From assembly GCF_051014685.1 (NCBI RefSeq), contig NC_135058.1, positions 4,750,811 to 4,814,810 on the forward strand: a stretch of 64,000 nt of DNA, in the 5' to 3' direction. Below the pieces are notes generated by a model that searched no databases, was not told where the DNA came from, and saw only the letters and a list, made by a program, of their open reading frames with translations. Numbering within the stretch: position 1 is the stretch's first letter; the number at the start of each line of letters is the position of its first letter. Position numbers and translations under genes: made by a program. Positions 24,869-37,059 of this stretch are shown here, piece by piece. The DNA is from Ptiloglossa arizonensis (taxonomy: Eukaryota > Arthropoda > Insecta > Hymenoptera > Colletidae).

Positions 24869-26141
24869 TTAACACTAAACGTACCAAGCGGGGTCGAATG
24901 ACCCCTTTTGAAAATTTACTTTAAATTCGTACATTTATTGTTATTTCTGTCGGTCATTTGACTTTCTGTAAATTCTTACATCGTCCGATTATTCAATTTC
25001 CCACTTTCCGTTTTTCTCGTAGCTTATTCTTTACCGACAAAAATTCTTTACCCACCTTACGTACCACGGGGGGTCATTTGACCCCGTACGAAGTTTACGT
25101 ATTTTTTAGCAGTTTTCCAACCGGGACCTTAGTTCTAAATTCGGATACGCTTCTCAAGTGACTCTTTCTCAAGTGCGGTTTTGACGTAAGCACTTGGTTG
25201 ACCCAACCGGGTCCGTATGACCTAACGCAGAAACAAAACCGACTCTTATCGGAGATTCGCAAGATTTTACGACTTCGTCTTTGGCTGAAAAATTATCGGC
25301 GAAGAGGACAACGTTAGTGGGAACAATGCGTGCGAACAGGAGGGAATTGCCCGCACTTGCGAAAACAACGAAAGATAATTCGAAACTTCTTTCAACAATG
25401 ACGTACAAATCGAACGACTGTACGCTAACGATTTATAAATCAAAACCGAGAAAAAAAGTAGCGATATCGAGTACCAAACGTAAAACCGTGAAAATCAAGA
25501 ACAATAGAAAGAAGACACCCGAAACGATCAGTTACTGTGATAAAACCAAATTTGGCGTCGATATAGTTGACCAAATGGCGCGAAAGTATAGCGTCAAATC
25601 GAAGTGCAATAGATGGCCTGTACAGGTATTTTTCAATATTTTGGATCTCGCTGGAATCAATTCGTGGACACTCTATCAGGAAACAACTGGGTTGGAGCTA
25701 TCGAGGCAATCTTTCCTGTTACGATTAGCAGACGAGCTTGTTACAGAGTACCTCGAATTTTGCGAAGAAGAAAAGGAAAATCAACGAGAAGGAGTATCGA
25801 GCAGCTCCAATAATAATTCTCAATCCAGGAAAAAATGTCAAATAAGATTGCTCGCGGGCAATAAAACAACGCAAACTTGCATAATTTGTAAAAAATTTGT
25901 TCGCGGGAAATGTACGAAGGAGGAACCCATCCTGTGTAAAAAATGTAATTAGTCGATTGTTTCGTTCGTAACGATAAAAATATGTGTTTCATTTTATACG
26001 AAATCAGAAACGATGTTGCAAATTATTTCCTTTAATAAATAAAGAATTTTTTACGAAAAATCTACGTTTATTTCATAACGGGTCAAATGACCCCCTATGG
26101 TAAGTTCAGGTATAGAAAAATGCCGGTACGTTTACTGTTAA
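24869..26141 (+). mobile_element. piggyBac-family DNA transposon, internally deleted
   Basis: TTAA at 24869-24872 is followed by cactaaacgtacc. TTAA at 26138-26141 is preceded by ggtacgtttactg, whose reverse complement cagtaaacgtacc matches the left end at 12 of 13 bases. Subterminal palindromes ggggtcgaatgacccc (24890), ggggtcatttgacccc (about 25070) and gggtcaaatgaccccc (about 26080) fall inside both ends. The interior codes only for the C-terminal part of a transposase. At 1.27 kb it is half the size of an intact element. Confidence 0.9.
25221..25952 (+). pseudogene. piggyBac transposase, C-terminal remnant
   Basis: The open frame of 243 codons follows a stop at 25218 and ends at a TAA-type stop near 25950; no ATG exists at the proper N-terminus. 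It reads LVGTMRANRRELP, a family word near the end of the RNase-H-like core, then PETISYCDKTKFGVDIVDQM, which carries the third catalytic aspartate region, then SKCNRWPVQVFFNILDLAG. The C-terminus has a cysteine-rich finger (C-I-I-C, then C and C-K-K-C) typical of piggyBac. The first two catalytic aspartates and the N-terminal half are missing, so it cannot be an active transposase by itself. Confidence 0.9.
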
Positions 26142-27044
26142 ATTTCTTTTCAAAACGTACACGTAACCCTATCCTCGAAATGATCGAACAAACGATCGGC
26201 ACCCCGAACGGGGTGAAACTCTCCCTGAAAAAAGGCGAAAAGCCTTCCGAAGGGTCGAAAGGTAAATTTTTCTCGACACGCAAATTCCAAGAATTCGTTA
26301 ACGGTTTCGGTTCGGTCAATACCATCGCGAACGAGCTTATCGTTGACGCGAAGGATAGCTCAAAGTTTTCACGTACCGAGTGTTCGAAAGTACTACGCTT
26401 GACCTATAACGCATAGGCGCAAGTACCGACCAATATTGCGTTACATTCCCCCACTCTCGAGGTAGAAGAGGTTCGAGTTTCGCGTTCGTGTCATTCGTCG
26501 TGTTCGACTAATTGCGACGCGGTGACAATGCCGCGCGAGAATTCTTCGTCCCGTTAAAACGTCGCGACGATTCGTTTCGAAACTCCGACAAACTGAAATT
26601 TTTCTCCATTTTCACCACGGACGAAACCTCGCTCCTTTATTACGAAGCTTCTTCGAAATGAAAAGAAATTCCCCGGAATCCACAAAATGGCCTTGACTCG
26701 AGCTCCTCCAGCAACGACAAAGTCGCTCCGCGAAGAAACCATTCGCTCACAAATTGTTCAGGATTCTCAGGCTTTTCGTCAGGGTTTTCCGGGGAAAGCA
26801 ATACCCCGCTAAACTGGGAATATCGCGCTAAACTGAAGCGACAATCGCGTTCGTTCATCGAAGCAAAAGAACAAGTGACTTTGGTGTAGCGTCGGGATTT
26901 CTCCGTGACGATGCATCGATTCGTAAGATTAGCGAAAACCAATGCAAATCTATCGAGTCAACTCGTAGCTGAAATTCAAATGCGTGAAACTGTTACCTAT
27001 ATTGAAAATTGTGATTCGTCCAAGTAGTAAATTTCCAAAAAGCG

Positions 27045-27600
27045 AACAATCGATTAGAAGACAAAGACGAACGCTATTCTTTTCTATGTTGGAAAACAAT
27101 AATGACACATTATTTCATAGAAGATATTTTTCACAATTAAAGTGGAAATTTCCGGAGTTCTACGTTTCGCAATCCTAGTTTATTGTCTTTGATAATATTT
27201 GGTTGTTCGAAAAGTCGTTTCGTTTTTCTTTTGGTGAAAATGACAACGATTTTTTTAGAGCGTGTAAACATTTGATCAAATTACATATTCTCAATTTTGG
27301 AAAACGAAAACAATCGATTAGAAGACAAAGACGAACGCTATTCTTTTCGAGATAAAAGGAACCTATGTTGGAAAACAATAATGACACATTATTTCATCGA
27401 AGATATTTTTCACAATTAAAGTGGAAATTTCCGGAGTTCTACGTTTCGCAATCCTAGTTTATTGTCTTCGATAATATTGGGTTGTTCGAAAAGTCGTTTC
27501 GTTTTTCTTTTGGTGAAAATGACAACGATTTTTTTAGAGCGTGTAAACATTTGATCAAATTACATATTCTCCATTTTGGAAAACAAAATGACTTTCCGAA
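27045..27600. repeat. 264-bp tandem duplication that includes a mariner MITE
   Basis: The word aacaatcgattagaagacaa occurs at 27045 and 27309. What follows (tgttggaaaacaataatgac, ccggagttctacgtttcgc) is almost identical, except that the second copy has 15 extra bases (gagataaaaggaacc). Each copy contains a mariner-type MITE; the first is cut short at the duplication joint. Confidence 0.9.
27198..27308 (+). mobile_element. Tc1/mariner-type MITE, truncated right end
   Basis: TA is followed by tttggttgttcgaaaagtcg; the interior matches the family (gcgtgtaaacatttgatcaa). It lacks the right terminal repeat because the sequence passes into the next duplicate at 27309. Confidence 0.75.
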
Positions 27601-27611
27601 CAATCTGATGT
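27477..27611 (+). mobile_element. Tc1/mariner-type MITE
   Basis: TA at 27475-27476 is followed by ttgggttgttcgaaaagtcg, and the right end reads aatgactttccgaacaatct. The two ends are inverted repeats of about 25 bases. The interior has no gene. Confidence 0.82.
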
Positions 27612-27662
27612 AATCATTTTTATCTACAAGGAACTCGATAAACGCGATCATCCTTCATTGAC

Positions 27663-27887
27663 ACATGTACTGTGCACGATCGAGAAGAAGTCCTGCGGAA
27701 GAAATGCGGGTCAAAGCGCAAGACAGACACCTCGACTCGCGCGCACTTTCTGGTACATTATTGGCTAAAGCGATCTGTGCTGACTGGATCCAGTAGCGAA
27801 GAAAACAACGCGTATAGACACCGAGTAAAATAATACAAGCCCCCGTACCACGTCGGACTTCTTTCGAGCAGTGCACAGTACATACTC
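27663..27887. mobile_element. Inverted-repeat element (MITE candidate)
   Basis: The left arm catgtactgtgcacgatcg followed by agaagaagtcc is matched by the reverse complement of the right arm near 27850-27887 (gtatgtactgtgcac, gaaagaagtcc). Arms of about 30 bases enclose about 160 bases without a convincing gene. A clear target-site duplication was not identified. Confidence 0.55.
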
Positions 27888-28626
27888 TACAAAATCTTCA
27901 AAACCGAAGCAAACGGACCTACCGAAGAGATCTGCCAAAAAGTAAAAATAAAAAAAAAAAAAAGAAAGAAAAAATATCCCGAATCCAAACTACGTAGAAG
28001 AATTTTCCAAAGATCTTTAACCAATCGCTGCGCGTTTTTAAAAACCGTCGTAAAATCGTGGCAGTGATCTCAGCGATTCGTTTACTGGCGTGTGTCACGA
28101 GCCAGTGCTCGTGAAGGCGCGCAATTATCGTATCGCGGTACGGTTCATTTTCATTCGAAAGACAGGGGGAATCGTTCCGTTCGACGATTCCCATGGAACG
28201 AACAGTGGCGATATATAAACGAGGGGGTAGGGAGGGATCGATGCTCGGACGAAAACACGTATCGCGTTCGTAGCTCCAGTTTCGAAACTCGGAATTTCCA
28301 CTTTTTCACACGTCCGAGCACTTTCCTCGATGCAATCGCGCGGCGATACGATACGTTCGGTACACATGTGCGACAGAAACGAGGAACAGGTCGCCGGTGT
28401 CGGTCGATTCGCGCGTGTACGCCCCGCGATACTTCTCCTACACTCGCGCGGGTAAATGGAGCTGATGACGGAGTCCGGTCAGTGGCTCAACTTCGAACAA
28501 ACTTCCAGGCACCCTTGGGGTTCGAGGGATTGCCCGTGTAAACGACGCGTCGTTAGTTCCCTTGGCGTTCGAAACGGAGAGGGACGCTTCGAGGGAAAGA
28601 AAGACGAGGGTTTGGGGCAGAGAAAA

Positions 28627-28679
28627 GGTGGACGGGGTCGACAGAGAACGAGAGAGAACGTGAGAGAACGTGAGAGAAC

Positions 28680-28714
<35 letters not shown>

Positions 28715-29007
28715 TCAACGAGTGAGAGAGAGAGAACGAATCAACGAGTGTGTGAGAGAGAGAGAACGAATCAACGAGTGAGAGAGAGAGAACGAATCAA
28801 CGAGTGTGTGAGAGAGAGAGAACGAATCAACGAGTGTGTGTGTGAGAGAGAGAGAACGAATCAACGAGTGTGTGAGAGAGAGAGAAAAAAATGAATCAAC
28901 GAGTGTGAGAGAGAGAGAGAGAGAGAAAAAAATGAATCAACGAGTGCGTGTGAGAGAGAGAGAAAAAATGAATCAACGAGAGAGAAAGAGAGAGAAAATG
29001 AATCAAC

Positions 29008-29052
<45 letters not shown>

Positions 29053-29078
29053 TCAACGAGTGAGAGAGAGAACGAATC

Positions 29079-29126
<48 letters not shown>

Positions 29127-29305
29127 CGAATCAACGAGTGAGAGAGAGAATGAATCAACGAGTGAAAGAGAGAACGAATCAACGAGAGAGAGAGAGAAAA
29201 TGAATCAACGAGTAAGAGAACGAATCAACGAGAGAGAGAGAGAGAAAGAGAGAGAGAACGAATCAACGAGTGAAAGAGAGAACGAATCAACGAGAGGGGG
29301 GGGGA
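28627..29305. repeat. GA-rich minisatellite, about 28-bp unit
   Basis: Units of gagagagagagaacgaatca plus acgagtg recur more than 20 times, interleaved with pure GA runs. The plus strand is almost entirely purine apart from the tca/tg words. Frames reading ERERENESTS are artefacts. Confidence 0.97.
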
Positions 29306-29726
29306 GAGGAACCGAAGCAAGGAGAGGAGAAAATCGCACGAGCGTGATTCGGCGTAGCTGCTCGGGACTTTCGGGATTCTACGCGACGATCGAGCACGAC
29401 AGGTACGCGTATCCGGTCGTCCGGCTCGGAAGCAATTTCAACGTTTCGTCGTTAAACGGTGAAGATAACTACGTAGCAAATAGGAGGGGGAACTAAGTGT
29501 ACGAAATCGTCGAGTCGAAATTGAAACCGATTGCGGGAGAAATTTTTCGCGTTCTCGAAGACCAACGAGAAGATTCGATTCGATTCACGGTTGTGAATCT
29601 TTGCTCGATCTTCGACACTATCGTCGGATCGAGGTAAGGGACACTTCGTTCGATAGACGTGAGCAATGATTTAAGTTACTCCATTTGGTTTATTTTCACG
29701 CAACGATCAAGAGTACTCCGTTACTA

Positions 29727-29847
29727 TTGGTCTGTACGGAAAGTGATTTCGTTTTCCAAAATGGAGAATATATAATTTAATAAAACGTATGTACGCTCTA
29801 AGAAACTCGTGTTTCATTTCCACAGAAAAAGAAACTTTTCGACCCAA
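29727..29847 (-). mobile_element. Tc1/mariner-type MITE
   Basis: TA at 29725-29726, then ttggtctgtacggaaagtga; the right end ...gaaacttttcgacccaa is followed by TA at 29848-29849. The interior aaaatggagaatatataatt matches the other copies in reverse orientation. The right terminal repeat has lost a few bases. Confidence 0.8.
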
Positions 29848-30589
29848 TAGTTTGCGATCTTAGTATTTGGAAGAATATCGAAGAAAAATCGACTGGATTT
29901 ATTCGAACAGATATTACGCGACGTTAAATTATTTTACACGGAGTATTCCATAATCTGTGTTTCCCAAAGTAGCGAGGGCAACTCTCGAGGGGAAGCGTCT
30001 TATAACGGAGGTGGGAGGATGAATATTCTTAACGTGGAAAACTACGGATAAAATGAATCTGTCGTTCTATCGAAAGATCGATATCAACGACTTTGGGAGT
30101 GTATTGTTTTTCAGAGATCGCAGCTGAATAGAGAAGAACAGATTTGAAAAAAAGAAAAGAAAAATGTAAATAAGATTTACGTTCAAATTTCGAATCGGAA
30201 TTTCGAGTTTACGGACCTATTGATTGGTAATCGAGTAAATTTTGACGAGTTGGTTCGTGCGTTTGCGGCGAGATCGTAGATCGGAGATAAGTTCGTTAAG
30301 TTGATTACGGAAGCTCAGGAGCACGTGATGGTTGGTTCCTTATTCGGTCGTGTTCTTTCCGGTATTCATCGAATGCGCCACGACGCATGTGATATAAGAG
30401 TTCAGTTGTAGACTCTCGAACTATTTGTAGCTATTTGTAGCAACTAGTGCGGGAAGATTAACCATGCGCGCGTGTCTGCGAGTTTACTATTCTGGACGAC
30501 ATAGAGTTTGGCGTGGAGCGTTTGGAACAGTGCACGAGAGACCGAACGCGTGTTTATTTCTAAGGAGTGTGGCCCTTTCCAAGTACGAC

Positions 30590-30620
<31 letters not shown>

Positions 30621-31459
30621 CGTGTGCGTATGTGTGTAGAAGATTTAGGACGAATGCAGCGAGCGAAGAGACAGTCGAAAAGCAAGCAGAGAATGGCGTG
30701 GCAAATAGCGTTAGAATATTTATTCTACCTTGTTATACCTCGTTACTGTGCGACTGTTTTATTGCGTCTAATATCACGCGTTTAGTATCATCCTGTTATA
30801 TTTTACCGTACTTATTACATCGATCCTCTTTGTCTTTATTCGTTCGAAATGTGTATCGACGACTCTACATTTCGAGCTCGCAATATCCACGCCCTTATCT
30901 GTGACCTCCAACGGCACACTGTTTGTCGAATAAGTTGCGTATACTAATCGGGAGAACGACGAAGGAAACGAACGAGTTAGAATGGGCGAAACCAACGACT
31001 TCCGTTGTCTCTTTGCTGTTCCGTGTGCCATCGATCGATGCACGCACAGTATCGTGCATTGCTAGAAAGTTGACGAGTCGAAGGAACGTGCAGTGTGTTG
31101 GAACGAATACTTGAAACGCAACGATGACATCAGGCGTGTTGGACATCGATGGCTGATTCTTGAAGATAGTTTCAAGTGCCTCGCTACAGCGTTAGTGCAG
31201 AAAAATCGTCCGACGAGTGGACGAAGATTTATTTATCTCAAACATACGACAATACTCTCACCAAGTTGTACTCTGTAACTTTTCCTTGTATGCTTTTTAT
31301 ACACTCTACCGTATTACCGAATACTCGAGATCTTTGCGCGATGATAATGGTTTGGACACTCCGAAATCAAGAGTCAAAGGTAGAGGTTGTTTGGAGTCAA
31401 CGTATCAGCTTGACGGTGCAAAGCTTGTCCAATTGTATTTCCAGCGACGCAAGGTACCC

Positions 31460-31650
31460 GCGAAAAGAAGGCAAACGAGTGTTTACATCCCCACTCCAGT
31501 TTACAATCCACTAGCTCCCCTACCGTCGCACCTACGGTCGAGTACAGACACGAAGATCCACAGTGACCAATAGTGGGGAGCTAACGGATAACGGTAAATA
31601 AGAGCGGGGACGTGAACACTCGTTTGCCTTCTTCTCGCGAGCAAACAGTA
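31460..31650. mobile_element. Fold-back element (MITE candidate)
   Basis: The left arm cgcgaaaagaaggcaaacga and gtgtttacatccccac is matched by the reverse complement of the right arm (gtgaacactcgtttgcc, ttcttctcgcg). Similarity continues inward (tagctccccta and its mate), giving arms of about 70 bases. A diverged single arm recurs at about 34746-34800 (gtaaacactcgttagc, cctcacgaacggacag), so the sequence is dispersed. Confidence 0.6.
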
Positions 31651-32495
31651 ACCTTCCTAACAATCGTATTACGCGATGCTGAACCGAACCGATGATCGTT
31701 TCGTCGTACGTACGGTACAATCGAGTGTATTCGTCGCGAGTTGCTCTTACCGATTCGTTGAAAAACCGAACAAATGGAATTTTCGAAAACGAAATTCACA
31801 GGGTACTGTCGTGGCTCGGTTTTTTTTCGATTACAGGTCGATAACGTTGGTTGGACACACACTTGTGGTAGTTTCGCGGCAATAAAAACCATTTTTCTCG
31901 ACAGCCAGGAAACTCTCGGCAGGTTTCGACTCCCGAGTGTTTCGCGTACACGGACTTATCGAGAACCGGGATAATTATCGCCGCGTCCTCGGGCGCGCGA
32001 AAATAATTCTTTGGTTCGTCGTTATTCACCGGGTCCGTCCGACACGCCGGGGCATTTATCCGGAGGCTCGTACCCGCGGAATATCGTCCATTCAACGCAC
32101 CCAACACACCCTAATTACCGCGTTACGGAGAGCCCCGGCATAAATAACCATTTACGTTCGTTCCGTGGGCGTCAAAATTTGAAGAATCCGGAGGGGGTTG
32201 GGGGTGGGCGGTGGTGATGGTGGTGGTGGTGGTGGAGGGAACGCCGGCGGTGGTGGCGGTTGCTGGCGGGTAATCCGAGTCAAGCCGGCCGCGGAAAAGC
32301 ACCTTTAATTTCCGCGGCTCTGAATTCCCACGCGAAACGCCCGAAAGGAACCCCAACCAGCGCGATTCCGCGTCGCGCTTTCCGCCGTTTCGCGTCTGCG
32401 GGAACGTATTATGCGACGCGTCACTTTCCCAGCGACGAGAAAAGGAACACCTACAGGGGACGGTGGTGTCGTTCAAACGAAAGGGATAGATAGTT

Positions 32496-32498
<3 letters not shown>

Positions 32499-32556
<58 letters not shown>

Positions 32557-33340
32557 AAGATAGAAATTTGGAATAAGAGAGGAAAGAAGAGAGAAAAGGA
32601 AAGAAACTCAGAGTAAGAAAGGAAAAGAGAGAGAAACTTAGAGTAAGAGAGGAAAGGAGAGATACTTGGAGTAAGAGAGGAAAAGAGAAACTTGGAGTAA
32701 GAGAGGAAAGGATAGAAACTTGGAGTAAGAGAGAAAAAGAGAGAAAGTTGGAGAAAAAGAGAGAAAGTTGGAGTAAGAGAGGAAAGGAGGGAAACTTAGA
32801 GTAAGAGAGGAAAAGAGAGAAACTCGGGGTAAGAAAAGAAAAGAGAAACTTGGAGTAAGAGAGGAAAGGAGAGAAACTTGGAGTAAGTGAGGAAAAGAGA
32901 GAAAAACTTAGAGTAAGAGAGGAAAGGAGAGAAACTTGGAGTAAGTGAGGAAAAGAGAGAGAAACTTAGAGTAAGAGAAAAAAGGAGGGAAACTCGGAGT
33001 AAGAAAGGAAAAGAGAGAGAAACTTTGAGTAGGAGAGAAAAGGAAAGAAACTCGGAGTAAGAAACTTAAAGTAAGAGAGGAAAGGAAAGAGAAATTTAGA
33101 GTAAGAGAAGAAAGGAGAAAGAATCTTAAAGTAAGAGAGGAAAGGAGAGAAATTTAGAGTGAGAGAGGAAAGAAGAAAGAAACTTGGAATAAGACAGGAA
33201 GAGAGAGAGAAACTTAGAATCAGTGAGAAAAGGAGAAAGAAACTTAGAGTAAGTGTGGAAAGGAGAGAAACTCGGAGTAAGAGAGGAAAGGAGAGAGAAA
33301 CTGGGAGTAAGAGAGAGAGAAAAAGATGGAAGGAAAGAGA
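32499..33340. repeat. (GA)n followed by a 0.8-kb purine-rich minisatellite
   Basis: Pure GA at 32499-32553 passes into units like aaacttggagtaagagagga plus aaggagag, 33-37 bases long, repeated about 20 times. More than 95 percent of plus-strand bases outside the ctt/t words are purines. Confidence 0.96.
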
Positions 33341-33913
33341 GAAACGAAGGGACGTTACACGAAAACGCGGTACACACGCGAAGGAGTACTTTAATTGTCG
33401 GGAAGCAGGCGGGTCGAGGGAAAAGCGACGGAACTAAGGGGCAGGGGGGATGACGGAGGGCACGAGCGCGAGAGGGTTCGGAGGAACAAGGCTGAGAAAA
33501 ATAATCCAATTTAGTGAGAGAACGCGAGCGAAGCGACAAGCGCGCGCAGTTCGCCTGTTTTCACGGTTTTTATAATTACACGCCACCTCGCGTCGCCACC
33601 CTCCGCAGCGAGGTCGCGCACTTTGTCGTCGCGATCCTGACAAAGGAGCGTGTTTTCATGGATATTTCACGGAGCCGCGGCGAAAGGAGAAACTGTGCGA
33701 CTCCCAGGCTCGTTGCGGTCCCGACCCCGCGCTGCAATACACCCCCCACCCTGCTCCTCCCCCCAACCCACTCCTCCCCCTCCCACAGCAGCAGCCGCGG
33801 CCGAGGCCGAGGCCGCGTTGCCGCTGCTGCCCGCTTTACCATTTTCACCGTCGGACAAAAGTCATCCAATTTTTAGGGAGCACGCGCGGACCAAGGTATT
33901 GCGAGTTCTGCTT

Positions 33914-33962
33914 TTTATTTTTTTATTTTTTTATTTTTTTTTTTTTTTATTCCTTTTTTTTT
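33914..33962. repeat. T-rich run
   Basis: The run consists of ttttta units merging into poly-T. It could be a decayed poly-A tail of a retroposed sequence on the minus strand, but nothing recognisable adjoins it. Confidence 0.8.
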
Positions 33963-36900
33963 CGTCGACGTTCGTTGCTAAGCTTTATCGTTATGGAATA
34001 TACGGAGCGCGAGTTCGCTCGAAGGTTCCCTCGCTGCCTGGCAGACGTCTGTCAGTCGCTGGCAGGAGGGGGGAAACGAAATAACTCCATCGATGATAAC
34101 TCCCCCTCACGGACCAGTTTGTGGAAACTCGAAAGTATCGGGAATTCGTCGTACGGTGTGCTCGGTTTTGTGTTCGCGTGGCAGACTACTGTGCGAAGAT
34201 CGTAAGTCGACGAACCGAACGACGGTGGGTCGGGGAACTAGGCCCTCGCTCCGCCCAATCCCCACCATGGATCGTTCAGCCACTAAGCGGTCGCGTCGCA
34301 TAGGCGTAGAATCTTCGCATCCGCGAGAAATGTACGAAATCGTGGACAGGGGTAGCTGAGTGCGCGATAAAATTTTTTGCGGATGTTATTATAAGTTATA
34401 AGCGAAGCGTATTATTAAAGCGTGTATTATTATAAGTTAAGGGTATTTTTTGTACGAAATTGAACGAAAATTACCAGACGTTACAGAAACGAACCCTAAC
34501 AAATCTTCTCTGTCCCGAAGAATTCTAAACCCGTGATCATTTCTCGCACATACGACGAGAAAGTTATTAAAAACACAGACGAAACGATAACTGCGCGATA
34601 ACAGCTGATCGAACGATGCAGTCTCGTTCGAAATTATGAAATAAATAATTTTAGTTAAATCTAATACCGAGGACGATAACGAAGATCGACAGCGGCCAAC
34701 AGCGACAAAGCGCGCGATCGGTAGTCGACCGTAAACTACAACGGGGTTGTAAACACTCGTTAGCTTTTTCCTCACGAACGGACAGTACATTCCCCCTAAT
34801 CCAAGAATCACCTTTCCAATTCCCAGCTGTAGGTACAAAGTCTGGTTAAAGGTGGCACGATAGAAATCAATTGGCCGTGTCAAGGCCGTTGAAGTACTTA
34901 GCTCCATCGGTTGGCCAACTCGTGTTGGCTTCGTCTCTCGAACGGAGAAGCGAATTCACAGCCGGTGAAAAAGTAAGAGTCCGAATCGTGAAAGCGGTCG
35001 TTGCGTACAGAGTTGAAGATTGGATCGCAAACTCGATCCTGCGCCACCGGATACTCGTTATTTTCAATTAACGACGCAATCGTCTCGTCGTTGTCTCGGT
35101 TTAGGAATTAGCATCTGTAAATTTTACGGAAGACGCGAGCCACGTTGGACGTCTACGAAGAAAGAACAATACGCGCGAAAGGGTACGTTCGAGTTCGAGT
35201 GTGTCGATGCATCGATGTGATCGAGCAAAATTGAACCAGCTTTTGAGCGCGATATTGTAGTACTTCTTCGTGGAAGTACTATAAGTACGTAGCTCCGTAT
35301 AAAAGAAAGTGCAGATGCACTTTTCAACCGCACCGATGTACCGAGTACAATTTTAGAGTCATCCTTAAAGAAACTTGACCTCGAAGGATCATTTATCCTT
35401 ACAGGATTACGATTCGACACACTTCTGGGTTAGTAAACCTTCTCGATCGAGACAGAATTGAATCGCGTACCGTGGCCATCCTGGACTCCGAATCTGAATA
35501 TTCTCGACGATTTTCTCCTTCTTGCGCATTCTGTATTTGATCGAAAATCCTATCGTCTTCCCGAGATTTGATTTCGGAATCGATTTAATTTCCGCGACTG
35601 TGAAGAAAAAGTAACGCGGTAATTTTAACAGAGATCTCGCAATTGTCCCGATAGGAAATCGTCGATTTTTCAACATCGAGGATCGCGGTCCGTGTTTCAA
35701 CGACCACGGTCAGCCAAGAAGGTGGAAAGTGGCGAACGACCGAGAACGCTTAGTTTACTTAAGAAATTCGTCGAGTCGGTTCAGCCTTTAAACTCCATAG
35801 CCGAGAAACTGTTGTCGAAACATGTTCCATTGTTACAATACACCACCAGCGGGTTTCTCCGTCCGAGGTACACTTAAAAGGTTCACCGGGAGAAATTCTC
35901 TTTTCTTCGCAACACGAAATGTCCGTTCCATTCTCGAGTCTACCTGTCATCGAGCGTTTTCGGAGTTTTATCGTTCCTGCCGGGGATATTCCGGCGATAC
36001 GTTGCAACCGGTCGCGTAATACGACGGGCTCCGGTTTTATTTCCTTCAACTTTGAGCTCCGCGTTCCCAAATGCATCGACGGGTTTGATGCGTTCGAACG
36101 AAACTGGACTTTTCTTAGAAATGGCTAAGAACTACAAGGATACCTTCTTCCACGACGACTGCAGCTTTTATTATCCTCGTTCCTTCTCGAGGAAAATATG
36201 TGCAACCCCGCGGGAAACTAGTTCCCCTCTTTCGTGGATTGTGCCGCGTTTCGATCGCTCGATGTTCGAGAAAAATGTAAATAATACATCGGTACGGTGG
36301 ATGGAAGATTTTCGAATAGATTTCGCGAAAACCGAAAGACGGGGTAGGGGTAAACGCGATCGATTTTAATCCGTAGGTGAATTTATCTTCGGAAAAGGTC
36401 GAACGGGTCTCGGAGAAGGTCCGAGGTGTTGGAATTTCCTGGAGAAATATCGATAGACGGAGACGTCGAGGACGTTTCGAGATCACCGATGCTCCTCTAA
36501 ATCGAAACTCTACCTTTTGCGCGATGCAAACAGAATGGACGTGTTCGAGCGTAAAAAAGATAAGTGATCTCGAATGTTCTCGACGTCACCGGCAACCAAT
36601 TTTTCTTTCGTAAAATTGTAACTCACCCTCTCCTGTGCTCGTTCAACCTCCGTGTATTCAATTCCACCAATTCGACACACTTCCCCCGTATTCAACTCGA
36701 AACCTTTATATTCTCAAACTGGGTCACCGTTCAATTTCTGCGTTTAGTCTCGGGATATATTTTTCACCATCCGCGACAAGATTCTACCTTTGCCTAGCCG
36801 CTGAAACAAAAGTGTGTATTGTCGTTCCGACGAAATCTATTGTTCCTCGACGTGGAGGCTAAAAGCGGGTAGATGCGACTGCGTGCTACGCGATAGAACC

Positions 36901-37059
36901 GCAATTTCCCGAGCAGACAGAGACACGTTAGAATTTACACGAGTTACCATTTCTGCGCATAGTAATATCGCGGTAGGAATTGTTAACTAATATTTTATTG
37001 CGTTGGTTGGCGTACTTTGAAAGAATTTTTATCGTTCGATGCATCGTTCGTAGAATCTT

